Source: Clostridiales bacterium
GTDB taxonomy: Bacteria; Bacillota_A; Clostridia; Oscillospirales; Oscillospiraceae
Assembly (NCBI GenBank): GCA_014799485.1
Contig: JAAVHY010000022.1
Location: 1-19,141 of the forward strand
Direction of reading: 5' to 3'
Length of the DNA stretch: 19,141 nucleotides
Below the pieces are notes generated by a model. That model saw only the letters and a program-made list of their open reading frames with translations, was not told the DNA's origin and ran no database searches. The number at the start of each line of letters is the position of its first letter. Within the stretch, counting starts at the first letter, position 1. Both the position numbers and the translations under genes were made by a program. Shown here in pieces: positions 6,555-14,551 of this stretch.

Positions 6555-7562
6555 ATGCGGAACACCGAAAAAGCCCCAAAGAAGGGGATACGGTTCCTGC
6601 TGATGGTATTTGGCGGCATCCTCGCGGTGCTGCTCCTTGCGGTGGCCGTCCTGGTTACGATCCCGTTGACCGAGCGGGTAGATGCCGCCCCTGTGGCCGG
6701 CTCCGCCGACTGGATGGCAAGGCTGCCGGATGATGTGCCCCTGGGCGAACTGTCCATCCCCGGTGCCCACGATGCGGGGACGCAGTATGTGCAGCTTGGC
6801 TTTTTCTCAAAGTGCCAAGCCCGGAGCGTTGGCCAGCAGCTTGAGGACGGCTTCCGCTATCTTGACATCCGCCTTGCGGTCAGCGGGGACGGGCTCGGTC
6901 TGAACCACGGCTTCTGCGAGTGCAGGACCGGCGCCGCGCCTGGGGCCGGCCGGCTCATGCTGGAGGATGTGCTGGAGGATTGCTATGCCTTTCTCTCCGC
7001 CCATCCCACCGAGACCGCGATCTTTGCGGTCAAGCAGGAATACGGAGACGAGAGCGTGGCAGAGTTTCAGCGCGTCCTTGACCGCTATATCCAGGCGGAC
7101 ATAGAGCGCTGGTATCTTGACAGTGAGCTGCCCTCCTTGGGCGAGGCCCGCGGCAGGCTTGTTCTTTTGCGCCGGTATGATGACGAGGCGGAGCTTGGCA
7201 TGAGTGCCGGTATCGCGCTCATCTGGCCAAATCAGAACGGCTATGATGACCCCGTAAGGGCGTTTTCCTCCGAAAATTGCTTTGTGGGCAGCCTGACCCT
7301 CGCCGTGCAGGACCGCTATGAGTATGACGAGGAGGAAAAGTGGACCGCTTTCTGCGCCGAGGCAGACAATCCCGACGCGGTGGTGCTGCGGTTCCTCAGC
7401 ACCAAGGGACATATGACGTTCGGGCATCCGTATCGGTATGCCAAAGAACTCAACCCACGCTTGCTTGCGCTTTGCGAGGGTCAGGATGTATTTCTGGGGT
7501 GGACGGTCGTCGACTTTGGCAATGCCCGGCTCGCCTCGGCAATCTATGAGCAGAATTTCTGA
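6555..7562 (+). CDS. Membrane-anchored PI-PLC-like phosphodiesterase
   Basis: Protein of 335 residues with a short basic N-terminus and one membrane helix (~12-36), so the enzyme domain should face outward. The rest matches the PI-specific phospholipase C X domain. His72 lies in LSIPGAHDAGT (general-base position), Asp104/Arg106 in FRYLDIRL, His118 in LNHGF (general-acid position) and Asp320 in WTVVDFGN near the end, so the known bacterial catalytic set appears complete. Family enzymes cleave phosphatidylinositol or GPI-type lipids to a cyclic inositol phosphate; the real substrate here is unknown. Most secreted bacterial forms have a cleaved signal peptide; this one looks anchored. It is monocistronic, with a strong promoter and the ribosome site AGGAGG. 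It sits between the recombinase operon and an IS element and could be cargo. Confidence 0.88.
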   Translation: MRNTEKAPKKGIRFLLMVFGGILAVLLLAVAVLVTIPLTERVDAAPVAGSADWMARLPDDVPLGELSIPGAHDAGTQYVQLGFFSKCQARSVGQQLEDGFRYLDIRLAVSGDGLGLNHGFCECRTGAAPGAGRLMLEDVLEDCYAFLSAHPTETAIFAVKQEYGDESVAEFQRVLDRYIQADIERWYLDSELPSLGEARGRLVLLRRYDDEAELGMSAGIALIWPNQNGYDDPVRAFSSENCFVGSLTLAVQDRYEYDEEEKWTAFCAEADNPDAVVLRFLSTKGHMTFGHPYRYAKELNPRLLALCEGQDVFLGWTVVDFGNARLASAIYEQNF

Positions 7563-7606
7563 GCGTTGTATGGCTTCCGGCAAAGCCAATTGATATCAAA
7601 TGGTGA

Positions 7607-7632
7607 CGGCGCTCCGCAGACGCGGAGCGCCG
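7607..7632. terminator. GC-rich hairpin between convergent genes
   Basis: A perfect 11-bp stem CGGCGCTCCGC / GCGGAGCGCCG around a 4-base loop, 44 bases beyond the PLC stop and 20 bases beyond the end of the small minus-strand frame. No T-run follows on either strand, so it may be a weak two-way terminator or an RNA-stabilising hairpin. Just before it, TTGATATCAA (7590-7599) is a perfect palindrome. Confidence 0.5.
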
Positions 7633-7652
7633 CCCGCTTGTGGTAAGGATGT

Positions 7653-7787
7653 CTATTCTGGATACCGCGTGTTCAGGCAATACCCAGGCTGCTGCTCCAG
7701 CCACCAGCGGGGGTACTGTCCGCCCCAGCAGGCCTTGTTGTTGTTACTGCTTTCGGTGACCACGATATATTCGACTGTCTTTCTCAT
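7653..7787 (-). CDS. Small hypothetical protein, 44 residues
   Basis: Minus-strand frame from ATG 7787 to TAG, beginning MRKTVEYIVVTESS and ending in a Trp/Pro-rich tail (CWGGQYPRWWLEQQ). I do not recognise it. The composition looks coding and the frame stays open upstream to the edge of the IS element (about 7835). It may therefore be the 3' remnant of a gene cut by that insertion. The ribosome site at the ATG is weak. The flank beyond the far end of the IS (8821-8940) does not give an obvious matching upstream half. Confidence 0.35.
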   Translation of the reverse strand: MRKTVEYIVVTESSNNNKACWGGQYPRWWLEQQPGYCLNTRYPE

Positions 7788-7831
7788 TACGACCACCGCA
7801 TGGTACGACTTTTCATTTTTATATTCCACAA

Positions 7832-8820
7832 TGTGATTATCCCTTTGAGTAAGCTGAATTTGAAAACATGATGGCGAACGCCAAACACTCCAACAGTGCC
7901 CCGCCGAAGGAATGATGGGAAAAACGAAAACAGAACTCGTCCAGATAGGACTGGAGATTGGCTTTGGGCAGACCGTGATAAGTGCCGAGGATGAATGCCT
8001 TGGCATTACCGATGATGATGTGCAGCCAATGGAGAAGGCCAGAATTGGGATCATAAGGACTATGCTCATGGGTATAGCCTTCCAACGCCGGTATATAACT
8101 GCGGTAGCCATCGCTGCGGATTATGCTACCATCGGTAAAGACAGCGTAGGCAAACTTCTTCACGGATGCCTGCTTGATATTGGATGTTACCCGCATTTTC
8201 AGATAGCGGGGATTGCCCTGGATATCCAGAGACAGTGCCACGAAAACCTTTGCCTTTTCTGTGCCCCGGCCCCGCTTTTTTCCCTGTGGTTAGGCCGCCA
8301 AAGTATGCGTCGTCAAACTCAATGATACCTTCCATCTTGTGCGTTGCGTCCCGCTGTCCCATGGCTGTACGGATTCTCTTGAGCATATACCATGCGGTCT
8401 TATAGGTAACTCCAACCTGGTGCGACAATTTTACAGCAGAAATACCCCGCTTGTTATAGCACACCAGGTAGAATGACAGAAACCATATGGTCAGCCGCAC
8501 ATGACTCCGGTGGAGCACTGTCCCTGCAGTGACCGAGATCTGTCGGCGACACTGGGTACACTGGTACAGCCCATTGGGCAGGCGATAGCTGTGCCGGCCA
8601 CCGCACTTGGGGCATAGGAGCCCTGTCTGCCATCGCATAGATGCCAGATATTCCCGGCACTGCTCCTCAGTGGAGAAGCGCTTCAAAAATTCTCCCAGCG
8701 GCATACCTTTTTCTTTTGCCATGACCCGTTTCCTCGCTTCCTGATATCATGGCTCCAGCGTATCACGTTTTATGTCCCTTTATCCGCTACTTTTTTGGCT
8801 GAGTCAAAGGGATAACCACA
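7832..8820 (-). mobile_element. IS1595-family insertion sequence
   Basis: About 989 bp, bounded by inverted repeats at 7832-7854 and 8798-8820 that agree at 20 of 23 positions and share TTATCCCTTTGA. Size, ends and the transposase type fit IS1595. I could not find the expected 8-bp target duplication: CACAATGT and ACAAATAA flank the ends if the element is taken as 7835-8817. The copy may be old, or the flanks may have been rearranged. Confidence 0.8.
7837..8722 (-). pseudogene. IS1595-family transposase, frameshifted
   Basis: The first part (from ATG 8722) has an N-terminal zinc ribbon (CPKCGG...CTQCRR), a helix-turn-helix region and the first catalytic Asp in EFDDAYFGG. The frame breaks near 8274-8279, in a run of six As on the coding strand just after GLTTG. 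The second part continues one base over (KKRGRGTEKAKVFVALSLDIQG) with the second Asp (TDGSIIRSDGYRSY) and the IIGNAKAFILGTYHG motif carrying the Asn and His, and ends at 7837. Together the parts make a normal-length DDE transposase, so a one-base gain in the A run is the simplest explanation. The copy is probably inactive unless ribosomal slippage rescues it. Confidence 0.85.
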
Positions 8821-8843
8821 AATAATAATTTGGTCAGGCAGAA

Positions 8844-8872
8844 TTGATTTTTATCCATCCATCTGGTATGCT
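8844..8872 (+). promoter_or_regulatory. Sigma-A type promoter for the two-component system
   Basis: TTGATT (8844-8849), a 17-base spacer, TATGCT (8867-8872), about 70 bases before the response-regulator ATG and just outside the IS end. A 6-bp stem CCGCAG/CTGCGG follows in the leader. Confidence 0.75.
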
Positions 8873-8943
8873 GAATTCACAATATACCGCAGGTTCTGCG
8901 TAGTCTGCGGCGAACATCGTTGTGGAGAGGAGGGGATTTCGTC

Positions 8944-9654
8944 ATGCTCAGAATTGCCATTGTGGAGGACGATCTTGCCACCGCGCAGCTGCTTGCCGGG
9001 TACCTCAGACGCTATGAGGAGGAAAGCGGTCACAAGCTGGAGATCACGTCCTTCAGCGATGGAGACGAGATCGCTATCGGCTATAAGGCTGGGTTCGACC
9101 TGATTCTCATGGATGTGGAGATGCCCTTTATGGACGGCATGACCGCTGCCGAGGAAATCCGGAAGCAGGACCCCGAGGTGGTCATTATCTTCATCACCAA
9201 CATGGCCCAGTATGCCATCCGGGGCTACGCCGTGGACGCGCTGGACTATGTGCTCAAGCCGGTGAGCTACTTTGCCTTCTCCCAGCGGCTGGAACGGGCG
9301 ATTGCCCGGATGGAAAAGCGGGCGGTACGGTATATCACCATCCCGATTTCTGGTGGTGCACAGAAGCTGGACGTATCCCACATCCATTACATTGAGAGCC
9401 AGGGCCACAAGCTCCTTTACCATACGGCAGGCGGTGTATTCGTCTCCGCCGGGGCCATCGGAGAGGTGGAGGAGCGGATGGAGCAGTACCATTTCTGCCG
9501 GGGGAACAAGGGCTATTTGATCAACCTGGCCCATGTGGATGGGATCCGGGACGGCTGCGCTGTGGTTCAGGGAGAGCTGCTCCCCCTGAGCCGGGCCAGG
9601 AAGAACGCGTTTCTGGAAGCGCTGGCTAACTATGTGGGCGAGGTGACGCGGTGA
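8944..9654 (+). CDS. LytTR-family response regulator
   Basis: Transcription regulator of 236 residues. ATG 8944 (MLRIAIVEDD) follows GAGGAGGGG at good distance; an earlier in-frame start adds nothing conserved. The receiver domain (1-~120) has the acidic pair Asp9/Asp10, phosphoacceptor Asp57 (LILMDVEMP), Thr85 and Lys105 (YVLKPV). A LytTR DNA-binding domain follows (~133-236; YIESQGHKLLYHT, CRGNKGYLINLAHV, LPLSRARKNAFLEAL). LytTR regulators of the AgrA/ComE type bind paired direct repeats about 21 bp apart, and such repeats occur just downstream of this operon at 11005-11057. The stop overlaps the kinase start by one base. The gene most probably controls the glycosidase operon at 11178-18752. 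Confidence 0.93.
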   Translation: MLRIAIVEDDLATAQLLAGYLRRYEEESGHKLEITSFSDGDEIAIGYKAGFDLILMDVEMPFMDGMTAAEEIRKQDPEVVIIFITNMAQYAIRGYAVDALDYVLKPVSYFAFSQRLERAIARMEKRAVRYITIPISGGAQKLDVSHIHYIESQGHKLLYHTAGGVFVSAGAIGEVEERMEQYHFCRGNKGYLINLAHVDGIRDGCAVVQGELLPLSRARKNAFLEALANYVGEVTR

Positions 9655-10952
9655 TGACAGATATACCCCGCCTGTATACCGCGTTGGCTGAGTGGTGTGC
9701 CTGTGTACTGTATTTGAGAACCATGGGGACCCGGTTCCGCGGCCCGCGGCTTTGGGCTGCCTGCACTGTGGCCCTGGTGGTCCAGGCCGCGTTCCTGGAG
9801 CTGACCGGAGGCCTTCCCATCGGATTCTGGATCCCATGCATGGCGCTGGCTGTGGGCTTCATGTTTCTGTTCCTGCTCCTGTTCGGAGGCGGCAGCCCCG
9901 CCGGGGCGGGCTATTGCTGTGTCCGGGCCTTTGTGCTGGCGGAACTGGCCGCCTCCCTGGAGTGGCAGATCCACTGCTTTTTTCTGGGGCCGGATGAGCG
10001 GAGCTGGAGGGGGCTTCTGCTTTTGTCGGCAGTGTATGGGGCAGTATTTGCCGCCATGTATGCCCTGGAGCGGCGGTACTGCGCCGCTGGACAGGGGGCA
10101 GCGGTAACCCTGCGGGAATTTGGCTCCTCCGCCGTCATCGGTGTGGCGGTGTTTACCATCAGCAACCTGAGCTTTCTGTCCATCCGCACACCCTTCACTG
10201 GCCAGTACAGCGGAGAGATTCTCAATATCCGTACGCTGGTAGACCTGGGCGGCACGGCGATCCTGTTCGCATACCATATCCAGCGCAGCGAGCTGCGGCT
10301 GCGCCGGGAGTTGGAATCGGTACAGAACGTGCTTCAAAACCAGTACCTTCAGTACCAGCAGTCCAAGGAAAGCATTGACCTCGTAAACAGGAAATACCAT
10401 GATTTGAAGCACCAGATCGCCTGGCTCCGGGAAGAAAACGACCCGGAAAAGCGATCCGCCTTCCTGGACGCGATGGAAAGTGAGATCCGAAACTACGAGG
10501 CGCAGAACAAAACAGGCAATCCAGTGGTGGACACCATGCTGACCAGCAAAGGGCTTTACTGCGCCAGTCATGACATCACCCTCACCTGCGTGGTGGACGG
10601 GGCCCTGCTGGACTTTGTGGATGTGATGGATATTTGTACTATTTTCGGAAATGCTCTGGACAACGCCATCGAGTACGTGGAGACTTTGGTGGAGACAGAG
10701 AAGCGGCTGATTCATGTGACGGTGTCGGCTCAGAAGGGCTTCGTTCTGCTGAGCTTTGAAAACTACTGCGAGGCAGTTCCAAATTTTGACGGCGGTCTGC
10801 CCGTTACTACCAAGGGAGATGCTGGATACCACGGCTATGGACTGAAGAGTGTGCGCCACGTGGCCCTGAAGTACGGCGGAACCCTCACTGTGCGGATGGA
10901 AAAGAATTGGTTTGAGGTCAAGCTCCTGCTCCCCCGGCCGGACGAGCAATGA
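9654..10952 (+). CDS. AgrC-like GHKL sensor histidine kinase
   Basis: Membrane kinase of 432 residues. ATG 9654 overlaps the regulator's TGA by one base and has GAGGTG 8 bases upstream; GTG 9651 is the alternative. The N-terminal ~210 residues hold about six membrane helices, as in peptide-sensing AgrC/ComD kinases. A short coiled coil (~220-245) leads to the phosphorylation motif KYHDLKH with His249. The ATPase part has the N box GNALDNAIE and G box HGYGLKSV, both intact. The cue is unknown; no autoinducer-peptide precursor (AgrD) or processing protease (AgrB) is seen nearby. A strong terminator starts 3 bases after the stop, separating this unit from the glycosidase operon. Confidence 0.92.
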   Translation: MTDIPRLYTALAEWCACVLYLRTMGTRFRGPRLWAACTVALVVQAAFLELTGGLPIGFWIPCMALAVGFMFLFLLLFGGGSPAGAGYCCVRAFVLAELAASLEWQIHCFFLGPDERSWRGLLLLSAVYGAVFAAMYALERRYCAAGQGAAVTLREFGSSAVIGVAVFTISNLSFLSIRTPFTGQYSGEILNIRTLVDLGGTAILFAYHIQRSELRLRRELESVQNVLQNQYLQYQQSKESIDLVNRKYHDLKHQIAWLREENDPEKRSAFLDAMESEIRNYEAQNKTGNPVVDTMLTSKGLYCASHDITLTCVVDGALLDFVDVMDICTIFGNALDNAIEYVETLVETEKRLIHVTVSAQKGFVLLSFENYCEAVPNFDGGLPVTTKGDAGYHGYGLKSVRHVALKYGGTLTVRMEKNWFEVKLLLPRPDEQ

Positions 10953-10955
10953 ACC

Positions 10956-11002
10956 AGGCCTGCGACTTTTGTGAGCCCCGTCAAAAGCCGCAGGCCTTTT
11001 TT
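10956..11002 (+). terminator. Intrinsic terminator of the two-component operon
   Basis: Stem AGGCCTGCG-A-CTTTTG pairs with CAAAAG-C-CGCAGGCCT (one mismatch), with a 10-base loop and a run of Ts at 10998-11002. Confidence 0.9.
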
Positions 11003-11004
11003 GT

Positions 11005-11057
11005 GCAGTATGTCCAGCTCAAGGTGCAGTTTAAGCAAAAAAATAGCAGTTTGTGCA
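11005..11057 (+). promoter_or_regulatory. Putative LytTR regulator boxes (three direct repeats)
   Basis: GCAGTATGTCCA (11005-11016), GCAGTTTAAGCA (11026-11037) and GCAGTTTGTGCA (11046-11057) lie 21 and 20 bp apart, two helical turns. CAGTTTAAG resembles the AgrA box ACAGTTAAG. The two better copies are centred about 55 and 75 bases before the expected transcription start, the usual place for an AgrA-type activator. The adjacent LytTR regulator is the natural partner. Confidence 0.65.
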
Positions 11058-11091
11058 AAGACGCTCCCAGACGCGTTTTTTCTGCTAAAGT

Positions 11092-11099
11092 CATATTGT
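11092..11099 (+). promoter_or_regulatory. Activator-dependent -10 element of the glycosidase operon
   Basis: CATATTGT contains a plausible -10 (TATTGT, 11094-11099). The -35 position 17-18 bases upstream has no TTGACA-like sequence, which fits a promoter needing the regulator bound at 11026-11057. Confidence 0.5.
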
Positions 11100-11177
11100 A
11101 GAAATCGGTGCGGAAAGGGGGAAAACTGAGAAGGTACGCAGTGAAAAGCAGAAAAATATACGAATTGGGAGGCTACT

Positions 11178-14135
11178 ATGAAAAGAAAAACAGCGATTTT
11201 TCGTGGGCTGGCGGCGGTGATGGCCTTTTTGCTGTTCATCACAGTCTCAGGCTCCAACCTGATGTTCACGTACGCGGGCGTAATCAACAGTATGCTGAAT
11301 GTCTCTACAAGTCAGGTCATTACCAGCGGCAATGCCAGCGACCTGTTTTACTATGATACGCGTTATGGTACCGATATTACCAACAAGCAGGCGGCGCTCC
11401 GCTTAGAAATGGACGCTGCACGGGAAAATATCAGCCAGGTGGAGGAAGGCACAGTTCTTCTAAGGAATGAGAATGCTGCCCTTCCTCTGGCTCAGGGCAG
11501 CCGGGTCACGGTTTTCGGCAATGGAATCTATAATTCCCTGGGGACGGGCAATGCTTTGGGCAACAGCGGCAATACCTCTTTTGAAGCCATTCCTCCCGTT
11601 ACCTTTTGCGGCGCCCTTCAGGATGCGCTGGGGGAGGATAATGTGAACTTGGTACTGCCCCGGGAGGTTTACGCCAACCTTGGATCAACCTCCAATGTGG
11701 AAATTGTCGAAGCCCCGGTTGAAGATGTGAAGGCACATGAAAGCTCCTGGCAGGGAGACTACAATGATGCGGCCTTGGTCATGTTCTCCCGCACCGGCTC
11801 CGAGGGTAATGACAGCGCAATTATGACCGCTGAAGGCCGGCATTATTTGGAGCTGTCCCAGAATGAGGAGGCGCTGATGGCCTATCTCCGGGATCAGAAG
11901 GCGGCTGGGATATTGGGCAAGATCATTGCCCTGATCAACACCGACCAGCTTATGGAATTGGACTGGCTGGAGCAGTACAGTGTGGATGCCTGCCTGTTAG
12001 TAGGCAGCCCCGGCCCTGTGGGCTTCACAGGAACTGCAAACCTTCTGGTGGGCAAGGTCAGCCCCTCCGGTCATCTAGTGGATACCTATGCCGCAAACTC
12101 CTTGAGTGCACCCTCTATGACCTACGCGGCTGACAATACCCCTCAGTTTGCCAACGCCGATTGGGTCATCGCCAACAGTGCGGATAACAACAACAACGGG
12201 ATCAACATCATCAATTACCTGGTGTACGCTGAAGGCATCTATGTAGGCTACAAATATTATGAAACCCGCTATGAGGATGTAGTCATGGGTGTGGGCAACG
12301 CCGCAAGTGCCGCAGGCTCCTCCAGCGGCGGCTGGAGCTATACCGATGAGGTAGTCTATCCTTTTGGCTACGGCCTCTCTTATACCACCTTTGACCAGGA
12401 GCTTCTGGATGTTGCCTTTGACGGCTCTAACGACAGCTATCTGGTGAAGGTAAAGGCCACCAACACCGGCAGTGTGGCAGGAAAGAGCGTGGTGGAGGTC
12501 TATGCCCAAACCCCTTACGGGGACTACGAAAAGCAGAATTTGGTAGAGAAGGCTGCGGTCAATTTGGTAGGCTTTGCCAAGACCAGTGAACTGGCCCCCG
12601 GCGCCAGCGAGACTGTCACCGTGGAGGTGCCGCGTTATTTCTTGGCCAGCTATGACGCCAACGCCGCCAAGGGCTATATCCTATCTGCCGGGGATTACTA
12701 CCTGTCCGTGGGGGACAATGCCCATGATGCGTTGAACAACATCCTGGCCGCCAAGGGATTCACCACAGGCAACGGGATGGATTACGACGGCAGCGCCGGC
12801 AAGACCTACACCTGGAACCAGGCAGAACTGGACACCCAGAGCTTCCGCCTCTCCCCTTATACCGGTGCGGAGGTCACCAACGCGTTTGATTACGCCAGCC
12901 TTGGTTACTACGGGGTAGACTTCACCTACCTGTCCCGGTCCGATTGGGAGGGCACCTATCCCGCCGCCCAGGTTGCCGTAAGTGCCAACGAGGCTATGCT
13001 TCAGGAGCTGAGCTCCAATTGGTATGACCCGGAGGCGGATGCCCCGGAGAATCTGGATGTGACCTTAGGCGCCAACAATGGCTTGACCATTTCCGATATG
13101 CGCCTGGTGGAGTGGGAGGATGAGGAAACCTGGAACCGCTTCCTGGACCAGTTGACAGTGGAAGAAATGGCCAGCCTCATGTCTGATACCCGCGGGGGAG
13201 AAGCGGTAGAGAGCGTGAATTTGCCCGCTTTTGGCCGCAATGATGACGGCGCAGGCATCAATGCCGCCCTGGTGTCCACCGGCACGAAGCCGACCAACTG
13301 GTGCTCCGAGGTGATGGTGGCCCGGACTTGGAATGCGGAGCGCTTTACCGCCAAGGGTGAGCTGCTGGCCTTGGAGGCTACTTTCTGCAACGTGAATGAG
13401 ATTTGGTACGGCGGCGGCAATACCCACCGGACTCCCGTGGGTGGACGTATTCGGGAATATTACTCCGAGGACGGAAACTACAGCTATATTGTGGGGACCT
13501 ATGTGGCTCAAGCGATGCAGGACATGGGAGTTAACTATGCCGTGAAGCACTTTGCCCTTAACGATCAGGAGACGCTCCGCAGCGGTGTGTCTACTTTTGC
13601 GACGGAGCAGTCCGTCCGGGAAATCTACCTGCGTGCCTTTGAGGGCGCTCTCGGTAAGGGCGGAGCCCTTGGGGTCATGACCGGCTTCAACCGCATTGGC
13701 TGCCGCTACAATGCCACGAACCGGGATATGCTGAGCCGGGTGCTGAGAGGGGAATGGGGCTACAAAGGCCATGTGACGACCGACGGTTATACAGCTACCT
13801 CGCTCTATGCGAACCATTTTGAGGAAGAAATTGTGGCAGGGGTAAATTACTGCTGCGTAGACGGTGGCGCATACGGTGCCGGCATCAAGGCCCTGGTGGA
13901 TTCCGGCGACAAGACCATTCTGGCCTATATGCGCCAGTCCGCCAAGTGCAACCTGTACGCCATCAGCCGCACAATGGTCCAGAATGGCTTGAGTGCCGAC
14001 TCTGTTGTTATCACAATCGTTCCCTCGTGGGAGATCGCCCTGGTGGCAGCCGCCGGCGTTTTTGCCGTGGGCCTTGTGGGCTTTACGGCAGCCGCTGCGC
14101 TGACCGGCAGAGGGAAAGAGGAAAAGGAGGCGTGA
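11178..14135 (+). CDS. Membrane-anchored GH3 glycosidase with permuted domain order
   Basis: Glycoside hydrolase family 3 protein of 985 residues, ATG after GGGAGG. An N-terminal membrane helix (~8-30) and a C-terminal helix (~953-975) anchor it, with the enzyme outside. Domain order is the reverse of normal GH3: the alpha/beta sandwich comes first (~85-410; acid/base Glu209 in RTGSEGND; ends at YPFGYGLSYTTF). A fibronectin III-like domain follows (~420-530), then a linker, then the TIM barrel (~640-940) with KHFALNDQETLR and nucleophile Asp869 in HVTTDGY. This inverted order is known for some beta-glucosidases, e.g. of Ruminococcus albus. The usual DGP and SDW motifs are altered to DGA and TTDG, so specificity may be unusual. 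First gene of a five-gene operon. Confidence 0.9.
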   Translation: MKRKTAIFRGLAAVMAFLLFITVSGSNLMFTYAGVINSMLNVSTSQVITSGNASDLFYYDTRYGTDITNKQAALRLEMDAARENISQVEEGTVLLRNENAALPLAQGSRVTVFGNGIYNSLGTGNALGNSGNTSFEAIPPVTFCGALQDALGEDNVNLVLPREVYANLGSTSNVEIVEAPVEDVKAHESSWQGDYNDAALVMFSRTGSEGNDSAIMTAEGRHYLELSQNEEALMAYLRDQKAAGILGKIIALINTDQLMELDWLEQYSVDACLLVGSPGPVGFTGTANLLVGKVSPSGHLVDTYAANSLSAPSMTYAADNTPQFANADWVIANSADNNNNGINIINYLVYAEGIYVGYKYYETRYEDVVMGVGNAASAAGSSSGGWSYTDEVVYPFGYGLSYTTFDQELLDVAFDGSNDSYLVKVKATNTGSVAGKSVVEVYAQTPYGDYEKQNLVEKAAVNLVGFAKTSELAPGASETVTVEVPRYFLASYDANAAKGYILSAGDYYLSVGDNAHDALNNILAAKGFTTGNGMDYDGSAGKTYTWNQAELDTQSFRLSPYTGAEVTNAFDYASLGYYGVDFTYLSRSDWEGTYPAAQVAVSANEAMLQELSSNWYDPEADAPENLDVTLGANNGLTISDMRLVEWEDEETWNRFLDQLTVEEMASLMSDTRGGEAVESVNLPAFGRNDDGAGINAALVSTGTKPTNWCSEVMVARTWNAERFTAKGELLALEATFCNVNEIWYGGGNTHRTPVGGRIREYYSEDGNYSYIVGTYVAQAMQDMGVNYAVKHFALNDQETLRSGVSTFATEQSVREIYLRAFEGALGKGGALGVMTGFNRIGCRYNATNRDMLSRVLRGEWGYKGHVTTDGYTATSLYANHFEEEIVAGVNYCCVDGGAYGAGIKALVDSGDKTILAYMRQSAKCNLYAISRTMVQNGLSADSVVITIVPSWEIALVAAAGVFAVGLVGFTAAAALTGRGKEEKEA

Positions 14136-14137
14136 GC

Positions 14138-14551
14138 ATGAATTTGCAACAGTTGAAAACAGCATCCTTCAGCGTCAAATCCAGCCAGCTTGGTGCCTTG
14201 CTGGGGCTGGCCGCTTTCATAGCCTACGGCATCTATGGTATGGTGTTCGACTATTTTGACTTTGTTGTATTTCTGGCTTTGCTGCTGGGCACGGTTTGCG
14301 CTCAGACATATGTGCTGGTGAAAAAGAGCCAGTATCTAAACCTGCTTTCAGTGGTCAGCCATTCTTTTGGCCTGGGGCTGCTGTTCCTCAACAGCTACCC
14401 TGTCTGGGCTGACTGGTACGGGAATTTTACCATGTACGGGTCCCGGGGCGGAGTGGCTCCGGTGATCCTGCTGATCCTTCTGACTGTTCTGGCCATTCTT
14501 TGCGGCATGATCTCCTGCTTCACCATAAAAAGAGAGGACGTGAACAAATGA
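14138..14551 (+). CDS. Four-helix membrane protein of unknown function
   Basis: Protein of 137 residues; ATG 14138 lies 2 bases after the GH3 stop, with AGGAGG upstream. Four hydrophobic segments are seen (about 15-37, 43-65, 70-92 and 105-130) with short charged loops (VKKSQ, WADWYG) and a KREDVNK tail. I recognise no family. It sits between the surface glycosidase and a lipoprotein, and its stop overlaps the lipoprotein start by 4 bases. It could be a membrane scaffold or stability partner for them; that is inference from position only. Confidence 0.75.
   Translation: MNLQQLKTASFSVKSSQLGALLGLAAFIAYGIYGMVFDYFDFVVFLALLLGTVCAQTYVLVKKSQYLNLLSVVSHSFGLGLLFLNSYPVWADWYGNFTMYGSRGGVAPVILLILLTVLAILCGMISCFTIKREDVNK

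Noticed and set aside
6383..6757. 124-codon minus-strand frame at the PLC start
   Set aside because: Covers the PLC promoter and 5' end; no ribosome site, low-complexity Arg/Ser/Thr content.
9630..10949. 439-codon minus-strand frame
   Set aside because: Mirror of the histidine kinase gene, which has complete motifs; the antisense protein is Gln/His-rich with no domain.
11108..11356. 82-codon frame overlapping the GH3 start, considered as an AgrD-like signal peptide
   Set aside because: Mostly runs inside the GH3 gene in another frame; no AgrD-type core Cys/Ser followed by an acidic tail.
13065..14165. 366-codon minus-strand frame
   Set aside because: Antisense of the GH3 barrel region; long only because of high GC.
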